In this document: piece by piece, positions 46,201-57,457 of the stretch | Numbering within the stretch: position 1 is the stretch's first letter | Layout of the letters: each line of letters opens with the position of its first letter | Origin: Gnetum montanum | Lineage: Eukaryota; Streptophyta; Gnetopsida; Gnetales; Gnetaceae | DNA: 64,000 nucleotides | Assembly (NCBI GenBank): GCA_015680685.1 | Contig: MNCI01033589.1 | Coordinates: 329,324-393,323 of the forward strand | Direction: 5' to 3' | Translations under genes and position numbers: made by a program | Notes under the pieces: model-generated | The model's database searches: none | Seen by the model: the letters and a program-made list of their open reading frames with translations, nothing else | Told to the model about the DNA's origin: nothing

Positions 46201-47007
46201 TGCATTCTCTAAGGTGTTACTAAATTTATTATAAATAAGATCATTGTTGGTAATCATCTCATATGCAACTTTGAAGTTAGGAAAAATAGATTCCCCTCCA
46301 CATACACCTACCATGTGGAGAAATAGAAATGAAGTTTAAACCTAAAATATTTTTTAAACAATATTTACCTCTAAGATATATACTCAAATTAAAACTTTAT
46401 AACACAATATTGCACACAAGAATAAAATCAATAACTTCGAGTTTCTAACTTAAAAGTCTTACCACTAGGCTAACATCCTATTTATTTTTCTTAAACATAA
46501 AGTGCATGCCAAAATCAAAAGCTAATTCTTGCAACATCTCAAACAAGGTGACAAAGATGAAATTTTCATAACTATATTTTATTATTTATTTCAAAAAAGG
46601 TATCTACAATACTTTTTTTTTATTTCAAATTTGTAACCCATGTGGGATTTTTCAATAGGCTAAAAATTGAATATAATAAGGATCATAGCTTTGATTCTAG
46701 TAAACTAAGTGTCATATATGGCATTTTTGAATGTCTCAAACACATTAGTAAGATCAAATTTTAAGTATGATATTAAATTAAGGCACTTATTTAAGAAAAC
46801 TATTTTAAAAGATATTTAGTTTTAATTAAAAATAAACTTAGAATTCCAATTTGAAGGCAAAAAGTTACAAGTGGTATGACCTAGGTTAGGATAGGTTTCT
46901 AATTGCTTCATGAATAGAGTGTTGTACAATCATATGTGCCTAAAATAGAATAAAATAGACATAATAAAATATTCATAAAGACATGATGACTAACAAAAGA
47001 AAAACTT
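43233..47007. other. AT-rich gene-poor stretch
   Basis: I see no supportable gene. Two open frames (43239-43517, 43501-43734) have no family resemblance that I recognise. The region is full of A and T runs, with a short TA microsatellite at about 45037-45051. A block at 45050-45230 reads like an old low-copy repeat but I cannot name it. Confidence 0.5.
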
Positions 47008-47878
47008 TGATAAAGTGAAATTTTTGTTGGCTACGATATTGAGCATCTGGTATCAAATCCTTGATATTAGAGCCCTAGCTATGACATCAGATATTCGATA
47101 TCGTGGGACACATGCCTGCCTATGAATATGACATTTAGGTGCATAATCAGACATACAATTCAGTCAACCCATACCAAAACTCTTGCAGTTTAATTTTGTA
47201 GCTTAGCGATAGAGTGAATACCCGTACTGTGGTGTTGAGCAGTTGTTCGAAATTTTTATTTGAGTGAAGTGTACTTAGGCATAGTTCATGATGGAAATAA
47301 AGATTGAGATTGCTTTTCATCATTGCAACATCTACTGATCTTTATTGTTTTACTTAGCATAGTTTTTATTATTTTCTTAGCCTAATCATTTACATTTCCA
47401 AGTACTTTACTTTCCTTGTTCATTAGTAAAGAGGAAGAATTATGACTGGTTTTGGGCATTTAAGTGTAATTGTTTGGTAACCCAGTAGTGGTTTCACTTG
47501 ATTTTCTCAGTAGTGAACTCACTTGGTAATCCTAGTAATGGTTACATGTGCCTAAGGCATGTATGGCAAGCCAAGAATGGATACTCATCACATTGGGCTA
47601 GAGTAGATTGTTTTACTGTTTTCCTTAGATTTAGAATTATTTCCACACTTTACCATCATAGCTAGGAGACATGGTCAACAAAACATAAGTGATCATATAC
47701 CTCATAGTGAGTTAAACCATACATCTAGATTTTACTAGCTCATGTGGGAAGACAATGATCTTGAATTTTAACCAATTACTAGCATAATCACATTGCCATG
47801 TCCACAGATTATGATCGCGCTATGTGTGAACACTCGTAACTTGTATGGTTGGGTGTTGGATTACTCCACCACTCATCA
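47008..47878 (+). repeat. LTR of element C (871 bp)
   Basis: Starts TGATAAAGTG, ends CACCACTCATCA. U3 has GATATT/GATATC/CGATATCG motifs (47052-47105). The TATA box has decayed to TATGAATA near 47120. Confidence 0.8.
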
Positions 47879-47879
47879 T

Positions 47880-47897
47880 TGACACTGTTGCTAGGGA
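47880..47897 (+). promoter_or_regulatory. Primer binding site of element C
   Basis: TGACACTGTTGCTAGGGA, a decayed form of the tRNA-Asp-type site TGGCGCCATTGCTAGGGA at 14267. Confidence 0.65.
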
Positions 47898-48011
47898 CTT
47901 GTCAATGTATGTTGAGTAATTGATTATACAAAGTTCATTGTATTTGAAACACAAAGTTAAAATCTATAACTCTAACTAAGCACACTTAAAACAAATATCT
48001 TAAATCATAAC

Positions 48012-50340
48012 ATGACTTCAAGCAAGGACACATGATCACTTGCCAAGGAACTACAAATAAGCAGTGACAAAATCGAAGAGGAAGAAGATTGAAGTATGCC
48101 AATGTAAACAACGATCTCATATGCTCATCATGATCCTTACTATCTTGATTTCACCTTCATCTTTCATTAGGATGACCACTTAGGGTGGAGAGATCTTCAA
48201 GGGAACATTGTTTTACCACTAAAACGTTCAGCACCCATCATGCTCCAAACTACTCTCAAGTGGATGAAATTGAGTGAGGCATTTGAAGGGTATCATGTGA
48301 CCAAATGCATGAATAGAGCCTATGAGCCCATTGAGGAGTAGTTACAAAGAGATAAATTCATGGAGACCATGCATGATCAAAACAAAGGAAAGAAGGTCAA
48401 CTCTCCTATTGTCTTGGATGAGCTTGATGGAGATAGATTCATAGCTAAACAAATTCACCAAAACCATGAGTTTTAGTCACAAATGCCTATCATTCAATTA
48501 GAGAAACCTATCAAGAATCAGTCATGCTCTAACTTAGCAGAGACACTCAAAAGAGAGGCAAAAGACTCAAGGCACAAGTAGGACTCAAGGCTAAGAGTTC
48601 TTGCTAAATCTCTCAAAGAAGAACATTAGAGTCATCATAGGATGACAAGTTGGCATAGTTATCCTATTGCATCATCCACATCCTCACAATCATCAAAAGA
48701 CTCTAATAAAAGGAGGTAAAGATACAAAGACCATGACATGGAAGATAGGAGAACTCATGATCATCATGATCGTTACTCAAGATATTATGATTTGGAAAAT
48801 GAATATTACGAACAATGCAAAAATATAGATCGTAGAAGTCATGAAAGGGATGAGCACAAAAGGGGGCACTACTATAATAGAGCACACAAACTCGATCAAG
48901 ATGATGAACCCCTTATGATAACTCATAGTATGATTAACATACATAAAGTTGTACACATTCCAATTGGGCACATGAGGGATAACCATATCAAATGGCTTGA
49001 CATAAACGACATGCCAAGATTTGAAGGTGGTTATAATGTTGATCCACAACACCACCTTCAAGATTTCCATGATGCATGCATCCTACAAAATATTGAAAGC
49101 AATTGGCAAAAGTTAAAGTTGTTCCTAAGAATACTTGTGAAAGAGGCAGAGATCTAATATCGATCACTTAAACTTGAATCAATCAGAAGATGGAGTACCA
49201 TGATAGAGATCTTCAACAATAAGTATCAAACCTACTCACAGGTGTCTAACTTAAGAAAACAAATCCAAGGATGGAAACAAGGGACTCATGAAACCCTTGA
49301 TGCGGTAATGGATAGATACTACTCACTACTACACAGACACCCAGGCCATGGATTCTCATAGAAGGAACAACTAAGATACATTGTATATGGGTTGTGAAAT
49401 AAAACCAGGGAGACACTTGGGATTTATGCTCAAGGTAGATTATTTGAGATGACTACCCATTGCATCTAGAGGTTAATTTATCAAGTGGCAAAGAAAGAAG
49501 GTGAATTAAGAAAGAGAGAATTAGTTGAGGAGTATAACCATGATCCATCAATGAGAAAGAAAGATGCACGAGTGTGTGATATCCAACAAGAAGAAACCTT
49601 GGATCAGGTCATCTGAAAGGAAACACTACCAATCCAAAAATCTATAGCTAATGTGGCAACACAGGTAGCAAAGATGTGGGACTTAGTTGATGAGAGGTGT
49701 ATAAAAGCTTTGAAGTTTGTGGGAGAGAGAGTAGGGTAAACCTTTAGAAAAGGTAAAGATAAGAAAAATAAGAAAGATGTTGGACAAAAAGGAAAAGTGG
49801 ATATAGTGGTTGAATGTTCAAACACTAGCTCTACCGATGAGGAAGGATATGTTATGTGTTAGTATGAACATTCCAAGGGATGTTGTTTAGTAATGGCACA
49901 TTTGTAGGAAACGCGGTCATACACACTCAATCCTAGATTTGTAAAGAAACAAATGCCTAGAAGGTTACCTTCTCCTCAAGGTAACCACAAGCATAACTTC
50001 CAACCAACATATTATTCTAGTGGAGCTTTGCCACAACCACAAGAATAGTACCATAAGCAATGGAAATAGCCCCAATCATGGGCCATGCCGTCACCACACC
50101 AATAGTGTTCATATCAGCAACTTGATCGTTATGGATACTATGTCTAATGTTCAATCTTGCCAACACATGTAATATTCAAACTCCATAGTACCATCCACTA
50201 GAGTACCATAGATTGATGCCATGAAGGACCAACTCAGACTCATACATGTATTTGCAAATAGCTAATTCTTCAAATCAACATCCAATCCCTTTACCACCAA
50301 TGTCACCATCTACTATGCAAGGTGAATTTCCATCACAACC
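48012..50340 (+). pseudogene. gag of element C, most complete Athila gag here
   Basis: From ATG 48012 (M-T-S-S-K-D-T) in one main frame with nonsense codons. N-terminal domain: G-W-R-D-L-Q-G-N-I-V-L-P-L. Then an Arg/His/Asp/Tyr-rich low-complexity stretch at 48720-48890 (D-R-R-T-H-D-H-H-D-R-Y). Capsid core 49010-49450: F-E-G-G-Y-N-V-D-P-Q-H-H-L, R-K-Q-I-Q-G-W-K-Q-G, L-G-I-Y-A-Q-G-R-L. Coiled-coil-like region 49480-49800 (A-K-K-E-G-E-L-R-K-R-E; M-W-D-L-V-D-E-R-C). Short zinc knuckle near 49850 (C-stop-Y-E-H-S-K-G-C-C), of the CX2CX3HX4C type with its leading Cys changed. Gln-rich tail with many stops. It is a useful reference for what was deleted from the gags at 14404 and 52973. Confidence 0.82.
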
Positions 50341-50399
50341 GTAGCAGAGGATCCTCTTATCAAAAACAAGCTTCCATCATCATCAAATACAAACATGCA

Positions 50400-51290
50400 A
50401 ACTATCATGCTCATGGAAATAGTCACAAACTGGATAAAGGTAGGATTTCTCCCTAAAAAGAGAATTGATCTAAGAGCTTCTTTGATTTATTTATGAGTAG
50501 CTAGAAATCTACCATGCAAACTCTATTAGACTTAGGTTTTGGGGTAAATTTGATCTCTTACGAAACATATCAAGCATGGAACCTACCACCCTTGAAGTAG
50601 TGCAACATCTTGTTAGAGCTTGTAGATTAATCTATCACCATTCCTTTGGGACAGGTTGATGATATAGTGACCACTGTAAATAGGTGGTCTTACTTAGTAG
50701 ACTTTCTTTTAATTGATGTGAAAAATGAGGATAAGGAATTTTCAATTATCATGGGGGGAGCATGGTTTAGCATAATTGATGCTAAGCTAAGTATGAGAGA
50801 TTTATTTATGGATATCTCTAAGGAAGACAAGCACCAAGCCATACATACACAACAAATTCCATGCATTATTACTAATAGCAAAGGGTGCAATGGTGGATCA
50901 ACACTTCAAAATGTTAACATAATTCTCACACTAGTCCACGAGATGTGTGAAAAATAAGTGTATGCACAAGAGAGAGCAGGAGCCAAAAAACCAAAAGACA
51001 CATGGTAGCCAACAACTAAGGACCTTAATTTGTCTAAAACATGCATGGAAATATCTGAATCACTTATTAATTCTCATTCTAAGAAGATGACTCCAATTGA
51101 GAGTCCAAAAACAAAACTATTAAACCATCATAATGCATCATTAGGAAAAGAAAACAAGAACTTAGATGATCAAGATTTCATTACCATCAAGATTACCTAG
51201 GATGATTACCAAAAAGTTAAATCATTAAAGATGGTAAATGAACCACCTAGAGTGTATGATCCAAGAGATTTAGGGAGCATTTTCTAAACA
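50400..51290 (+). pseudogene. Protease remnant of element C
   Basis: Contains L-L-D-L-G-F-G-V-N-L-I-S (50523-50558): the catalytic D-S-G is D-L-G. Then G-Q-V-D-D-I-V-T-T-V-N-R-W-S-Y and S-I-I-M-G-G-A-W-F (50646-50765). One frameshift lies between 50407 and 50523. The tail to 51290 matches element D (V-Y-D-P-R-D-L-G-S-I-F), and no RT follows. Confidence 0.75.
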
Positions 51291-52007
51291 CTTGCCCTGA
51301 GTTTAATCATGGGGGAGATGTCCTATCCTAAGCTAGGAATTAATAGGTACTTTTTAAATTTTTGTTTTACAATTATTTTTGATTTTTACTTGATATAATT
51401 TTTCACATTCTTTGATATTTTCTCATTATTTTGTCCTTTTCATTTCTTAAATTTTTAATATTCTTTAACATTTTTCATTCTTAAACATCTTTCATTCTTT
51501 ACATCTTTTCCCAAGTTTTATTGGAAATACATGTTACCCATTCCTGAAATCAAGACATGAATAAACTTCTTCCTTGGACAATACGTTAAGTGATAATACT
51601 CCTTGCAATAGTGGGAGTATTATGGTTGTAATTCCAAGAGATGAGACAATGCGATGTCACTGGAATGTGGTTTGGGCTTGGTTTGAATCTTGGACAGAAA
51701 GGCTAATGATTACTTTAACCACTAATAAAACAAAAGAATTCATTATGCCTATGGTAAGATACCTCACATCTTGATTTTTGCAATTCCTTCTAAGTTCATC
51801 TCATCTCATTATTTGAATAATCATAACTTGTGGTTTTGTGTAACATAGAGTTATTTTCCTAATTTGGTTGTATTAACATGTGCATTTTGCTTAATAGGTA
51901 TGCATTACATTCAACTCCCTAAGTGGCCAAGAATATTTTTAGGCATGGTTATGCAAGGGCATTAAGGATTGAAGCCTACTTTGGGGAGGATCCACTTATA
52001 TAACTAT
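51291..52007 (+). other. Non-coding tail of element C
   Basis: Purine tract atgggggagatgtcc at 51308-51322, T-rich stretch, then blocks shared with 56090-56530. Ends ctttggggaggatccactta and taactat directly at the LTR of D. It lacks the ggaaagacattttacccatg segment kept in the other tails. Confidence 0.65.
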
Positions 52008-52835
52008 TGATAAATCCAAAAATTTTGAGCCAACGATATCATAGATATGTTATCGTATCTCATCATATGTTATTGTATAAATGATATCGTAAGATGCGTG
52101 CTAGCCTATATAAGAAACACTTGGACACACAAATTCAAAGCAGATTGATAGCTTAGTAACAAAATCCTTTTAGTTTGTTTTCTTAAATTCAATACTTAGT
52201 AGTGTGTGGCCATAGTATGATGTTAAGTGATTGAATGAAGTCTTCATTCAAGTGTGATGTACTTGGACACATTGCATGATCGGAAATAAAGATTAAGCTT
52301 ACTTTCCATCATTGCAACAACAGTTAGTTTTATTTTTGCTTCCAATTAGTTTAATGTTCATTACTTTCATAGTTACTAATTTACTTTCAATGCGCTTTAC
52401 TATCACTGTTGTTAAGTAGAATGAGTATGACTGATCTCGAGCATTTAAGTGTAGCTACCTGGTAACCCAATAGGGTGGTACTTGGTAATCCCAATAGTAG
52501 TTACATGAAGTTTAAGATGTGAACACAAGTTTAGGACCAGTTGCTCATTGCATAGGCTAGATTAAATTCCTTTATTGTTACATAGAATTAGAAAGATTTA
52601 TGTTCACCTTATGTTTACTAGGAGCCCAATGGCCAATACAACATCAATATCATATACCTCACCATGAGTTAAATCATACACATTGATTTTACTAACTCAC
52701 GTGGGAAGACAATGATCATGAATGTTAATCAATTACTAGTATAATCACATTACCTTATCTGTGGAGTTTGATTGGGTTTGCACGTGAACACTTATATCTT
52801 ATATGGTTGGGTGTTGGATATTTCATTGCTCATTG
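52008..52835 (+). repeat. LTR of element D (828 bp)
   Basis: Starts TGATAAATCC, ends at TTGCTCATTG before the primer site. GATATC motifs lie at 52034-52100 (acgatatcatag, atgatatcgtaa); TATATAAG at 52107-52114. Confidence 0.8.
52107..52114 (+). promoter_or_regulatory. TATA box of the element D LTR
   Basis: TATATAAG in agcctatataagaaac, just after the GATATC cluster, as in the other Athila LTRs here. Confidence 0.65.
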
Positions 52836-52836
52836 T

Positions 52837-52853
52837 TGGCGTTGTTGTTGGGA
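52837..52853 (+). promoter_or_regulatory. Primer binding site of element D
   Basis: TGGCGTTGTTGTTGGGA, diverged tRNA-Asp-type site. Confidence 0.65.
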
Positions 52854-52972
52854 ATAAGTTAATGTTATACTAAGTAATTAATTTTTCAAAGTTTGTTGTA
52901 TCAGAACCTAACTCTAATATTCAAAACCTTAATATAAGGCACACTTAAGATAAACCACCAGAAAATGATAAC

Positions 52973-54170
52973 ATGGCTTCACATAATGATTAATCATCAT
53001 CTGCCAAGGACACAAGAAGGAGTAGTGATAGAATTGCTGATGAAGAAGACTAGGGAATGCCAATGCAAACACGAATTGAAGTTGTTTTCTAGAACACTTG
53101 TCAAGGAAGAAAAAATTTGGTATAGGTCACTAGAACATAAATCCATCAAATGCTGGAGTACCATGCTTGAAATTTTTAATGAAAAATATTAGGCATATTC
53201 ACAAGTGTCGAACCTAAGAAAGAAAATCTAGAATTGAAAATAAGGGATTCACAAAAACCTTGATGCAACAATAGGAAAATATTATTCACTATTACACAAA
53301 TGCCTAGGCCATGGATCTTCATCAAAGAAATAGCTAAGGCACATCATAGATAAGTTGAGATGCAAAACAAGAGAGAGCCATGGGGTTTATGCCCAATAAA
53401 GACTATCAAAATTAATCACTCATTGGATTCAAAGGCTCATCGATCAAGTGGTAAAAGAAGAAGGAGAACTCAGAAATAGGGATCCATTAATCTAAAAAAG
53501 AAATGCATTGGTATATGATACCCAAGAGGAAGAAACCTTGGATCAAGTCATTAGGAAGAATACATAAACAATTCAGAAATCTGTTGCTGATGTAGTAGCA
53601 CAGGTAGTGAAAATGTGGGATTTAGTAGATGAACGATGTACAATAGCACTAAAGATTGTGAAGGAGAAAGTAGAACAAGAACTCAATAAAGGAAAAGATA
53701 AGAAGAAGAAGAAGGAATTTGGACAAAAGGGTGAAGTTGCTTTAGTAGTTGGGTACTCAAACACTAACTCCATAGATGATGAAGGTTGCACTGTGTGCTA
53801 GTATGAACATCCTAAGGGATGTTGTCCAGTCATGGTGCATTTGCATGAAACTGGGGCATAGGGACTTAAGCCATGATTTGTTTAAAAGCAAATGCCCAAA
53901 TGGTTACCTTATCCTCAAGGTAACTATAGAAGATAACCTCAACTAATGTACTATCCTAGTGGAGTCTTACCACAGCTGTAGGAGCATTATCATCAACAAT
54001 GATAGCAACTGTAATCATGGGCCATGTCACTGCCATGCCAACAGTATCCATACCGTTAACTTGATTCTTATGGTTACTATGTCCAACATCTGATCTCACT
54101 AGTGAACACCATTGTTCAAAATCCACAATATCACCCACCAGAATACCACCAATTGACATCACCAAGGACT
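52973..54170 (+). pseudogene. gag of element D with a large internal deletion
   Basis: The N-terminal ~30 residues (ATG 52973, M-A-S-H-N-D) run to M-P-M-Q-T, then jump directly into the capsid core (L-K-L-F-S-R-T-L-V-K, W-Y-R-S-L, C-W-S-T-M-L-E-I-F-N-E-K-Y at 53071-53190). In element C about 190 residues lie between these points. The coiled-coil region M-W-D-L-V-D-E-R-C is at 53620-53720. The short knuckle C-T-V-C-stop-Y-E-H-P-K-G-C-C is at 53789-53830 with the CX2CX3HX4C spacing. Multiple frameshifts and stops. Confidence 0.78.
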
Positions 54171-54429
54171 AATCTAAACTTGCACATGCAGGCAAGGGAA
54201 CTACCATTACAACCACAACAGAAGAAGGTTGTGAGGGTAGTAAATGTATGAATAGAAGATCTCACCAGCAATGCTAAGGGCCAAATAAAGAAACATGCTT
54301 TATTTAGGATGAATCTAGGGAAGGTTGGTAGAATAGGAGCTTTATCAAGATCATCTTCTCCTAAAACAAATCTTCTCACTCTTGATAAGCTTTCATCATC
54401 ATCAAGTCTAAAAATATAGACTGTCATGT

Positions 54430-55290
54430 TCACTGATTTAATCAAGGTAAGGCCACTTCCGTAGAAGCGAATTAACCTAAGAGTTCCTTTAATCTATCTA
54501 TGAGTAGTTATGAATCTACCATGAAAAGCTCTATTAGACTTAGGTTTTAGAGTTAATTTAATCTCCTATGACACATATCAAACATGGAACCTACCACCAT
54601 TTAAGGAATGCAACATTAGGTTGGAGCTTACAGATCAATCTGTTGACATCCCTTTGGGATAGATTTACAATGTAGTAACCACTATTAATGGGTGGTCCTA
54701 CCTAGCAAACTTCTTGGTGATTGATGTGAGGGATACTAATAAGGAATGTCCAATCATCATGGGGAGGGCATCACTTTGCACCATTGATGCTAAGCTAGAT
54801 ATGAGATATTTATTTGTGGAGATCTCAAAAGAGGACAAAAATGGAGCCATCCATACACAAAGAATACCATGCATAACTACTAAAAGAAAAGGTGCAATAA
54901 TGAACAAAACATTCAAAGTACTAACATAGACATCATAATAGGCCATAGTAATAATCAAACACATATGTGTGTAGAAAAAAGAGGAGAAGCCACAAAACTA
55001 AAAGACACCCCATGGCCACTAATTGAAAACCTTAATTTGTTAAACATATGCATGGATACACATGAACCACTTACTAATTCGTATTCAAAGAAAATGACTC
55101 CAACTAAGGACTTAGAGATAGAAATATTAACTGATAGACACATACAAGTGGGAAAGGAAAATAAGAACTTAGATAATCAAAACTCAACTACCATCAAGAT
55201 CACATGAGATAATCATAATAAAGTTAAAACCCTAAAGATGGTAAGAGAACCACCCAAAGTGTATGATCCAAAAGATTTAGGGAGCATTTT
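54430..55290 (+). pseudogene. Protease remnant of element D
   Basis: K-A-L-L-D-L-G-F-R-V-N-L-I-S at about 54526-54570 again has D-L-G where D-S-G is expected, the same change as in element C. Then L-E-L-T-D-Q-S-V-D-I-P-L-G and C-P-I-I-M-G-R-A-S-L (54745-54780). It ends V-Y-D-P-K-D-L-G-S-I-F at 55258-55290, with no RT following. Confidence 0.75.
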
Positions 55291-56560
55291 CTAAACACTT
55301 GCCCAAGAGTTTAGTTGTAGGGGAGATGCCCTATTATGACTTAGGAATTATTAAGTGATTTTTCTATTTTTCTTTATTTTACAAATGCTTTTCATTTTTG
55401 AAGTTCTTTTACATTTTTCTCATTCTTTTATACTTTCTCATTTCTTCAAATTTTCACATTCTTTAAAATTTTTCAATCCTTTTAATATTTTTCATTCTTT
55501 ATAATTTTGCATAATTTTTACCATCTTTTCCATTTCGTTTATACTTTGTTTAAAATCCTTTGCAAATAATTTTTGATCATTAATAAAACACATTTAAATA
55601 AAAGAAAGATGTAGCCCAATAAGGTGAAAATTTCTCTATGAAATCAAGTCATAAGAGACTGATTATTTGTATAGTGAGCCCACATCATTCATCCATCCAT
55701 TCCATTAATAAGAGGTTCTTACCATGGCCATAATGATATTCTTTCCATCATCAAACTAAGAATAAACTTGTGATCATTATGCATGTACAGAAAAGTGAAG
55801 AACGAAGTGGAATGAAAATAGTATGAAATCAAGGGGACTTGTGGATTCTTTTTGGATTATTATTGTAAAGTTTTATCATGTTACTAAGGTTGTATTATAT
55901 CTTTGTAGATTAGCGCAAAATGGGAGCAAGAGTAAAATAAGTGCTACCTTAAAAAGGTTAACACAATTAACAAATAAAAGACCACAAAATAAATTTTTGG
56001 GGGTTCCACTGGAAAGGCATTTTATGCATGCCTGAAAGTAGGTAGCTTCTTAGAAATGTAAAAAAATAAAAATAAAGTGCAATGAATAAACTCCTCCCTT
56101 GGACAACATGCCAAGTGACAATACTTCTTATAATATTAATAGTCTATGAGTGTGATTCCAAGAGATGAAATGATGTGATGTAACTGGAATGTGGTCTGGA
56201 CTTAGTTTGAATCTTGGATAGAAAGGCTAATGATTACCTTAACCACTAATAAAACACAAGAATTCATTATGACTATGGTAAGACGCCTCACATATCAATT
56301 CCTACAATCCCTTCTAACACCATTTTATCTCATTGTTTGAATTATCATAACTTATGATTTTGAGTAGCATAGAGTTATTTCTCCAATTTGGTGGTACTAA
56401 CATGTGTGTTTTGCTAAATAGGTATGCACTACATTCAACTCCTTGAGTGCCTAAGGATACTTTTAGGTGTGGTTATACAAGGGCATTAAAGGCTAAAGCC
56501 TGCTTTAGGGAGGATCCACTTGTATAACTGTTGTATCTTATACCTACCAAGCGATTCCAC
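55291..56560 (+). other. Conserved non-coding tail block of element D
   Basis: Purine tract taggggagatgccc at 55318-55331, T-rich stretch, atcaaggggacttgtggatt (55827), ccactggaaaggcattttat (56006), and gctttagggaggatccactt (56502). It parallels 27425-28560 and 61605-62710 in order and spacing. Confidence 0.65.
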
Positions 56561-56829
56561 ATCATCTTGAGCCTTCTAATCACAATAAATACTTCCCATA
56601 TCACCCACACTATCCATTCTAATAGCACAACAATGTTATCTTTCTCTTCCATTCCATCAATACCTCATATACTTTCATAGCCCAAGATTTCTTAATCATA
56701 GACTTTCAATGCTTATTTTTCACAATTGAAGCATCATCTCCATATTAAGACCCTTTCAACATAATGCATATCTTCCAACTATCTTATGGGACTCAATTTT
56801 TTATGAGAAAAACATTCTCAAAAAATTTG

Positions 56830-56935
56830 ATTTTTCTACAATGACATCATATCTACGATATTGCAGGCACCTACAATATTGCATCTACGATGTTGCATTT
56901 ATGATATCGCATGCATAAATACTATATATAGCATG
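56830..56935 (+). promoter_or_regulatory. U3-like internal promoter candidate before the accessory ORF
   Basis: Repeats of ctacgatattgc / tacaatattgc / atgatatcgcatg followed by a TATATATA at 56923-56930 reproduce the GATATC-plus-TATA layout of the LTR U3s, but here inside the element, about 530 bases upstream of the accessory ORF. In element E the equivalent site keeps a TATA-like run (aaaatatatatacgtg near 63018) without the GATATC repeats. Confidence 0.4.
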
Positions 56936-57126
56936 GGGGACATAGAAAAATTTTTCATTTTTGAATTTCATAAGAAGGGAGTTATTGCCAATTTTTCTTT
57001 GTAGCAAAGAGCTCTAACACTTTGACTTCTAGTGCCCATACCTTGCTCATTATTTCCCCAAATTGCATGATTTTTGAATTTATGTGATCTCGAAGTGATC
57101 GCCTTAGTCATTGGGGGGCGCGGGGG

Positions 57127-57457
57127 GTAAGTTGCGGTGTGTGTTCTCGTAAGGAAAATCATAGTCAATTTTCTAAAAATTACTAACAATAAGAAGGTAT
57201 TATAAGGTTAAGTTTAAGGAACATCTTAAGAATTTTTCAAGTAAACCACTCGTGTTAAGGCCAAAACAGCTTTAAGAAGACTTCTAATTGATCATACCAA
57301 TCATTTAAGATACTAGTGGGGTTATTAAAAAAAATATTTTAACTCTACAATCATAATGAATTAAGAAATTGATATGACTAAGGTTATGAGTAAGGTATTA
57401 AATTGATACTCATGTACGAGAATATTCTAGTTATTTCAAACCCTTGATTGATTTTAG
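57127..57457 (+). other. Predicted intron in the leader of the accessory ORF
   Basis: Donor GGG|GTAAGTTG at 57127 and acceptor GATTTTAG|ATGGCC at 57457. The start codon follows the acceptor directly, as in the copies at 906 (-) and 63555. Confidence 0.45.

Larger units (their letters stand above)
47008..52007 (+). mobile_element. Element C: Athila-like, gag-protease only
   Basis: LTR 47008-47878, primer site, gag (48012-50340), protease (50400-51290) and non-coding tail. It then runs straight into the LTR of element D at 52008. No RT, RNase H or integrase. The LTRs at 47008 and 52008 share layout and many blocks but are clearly diverged, so either the element is very old or its own 3' LTR has been replaced. 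Confidence 0.75.
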
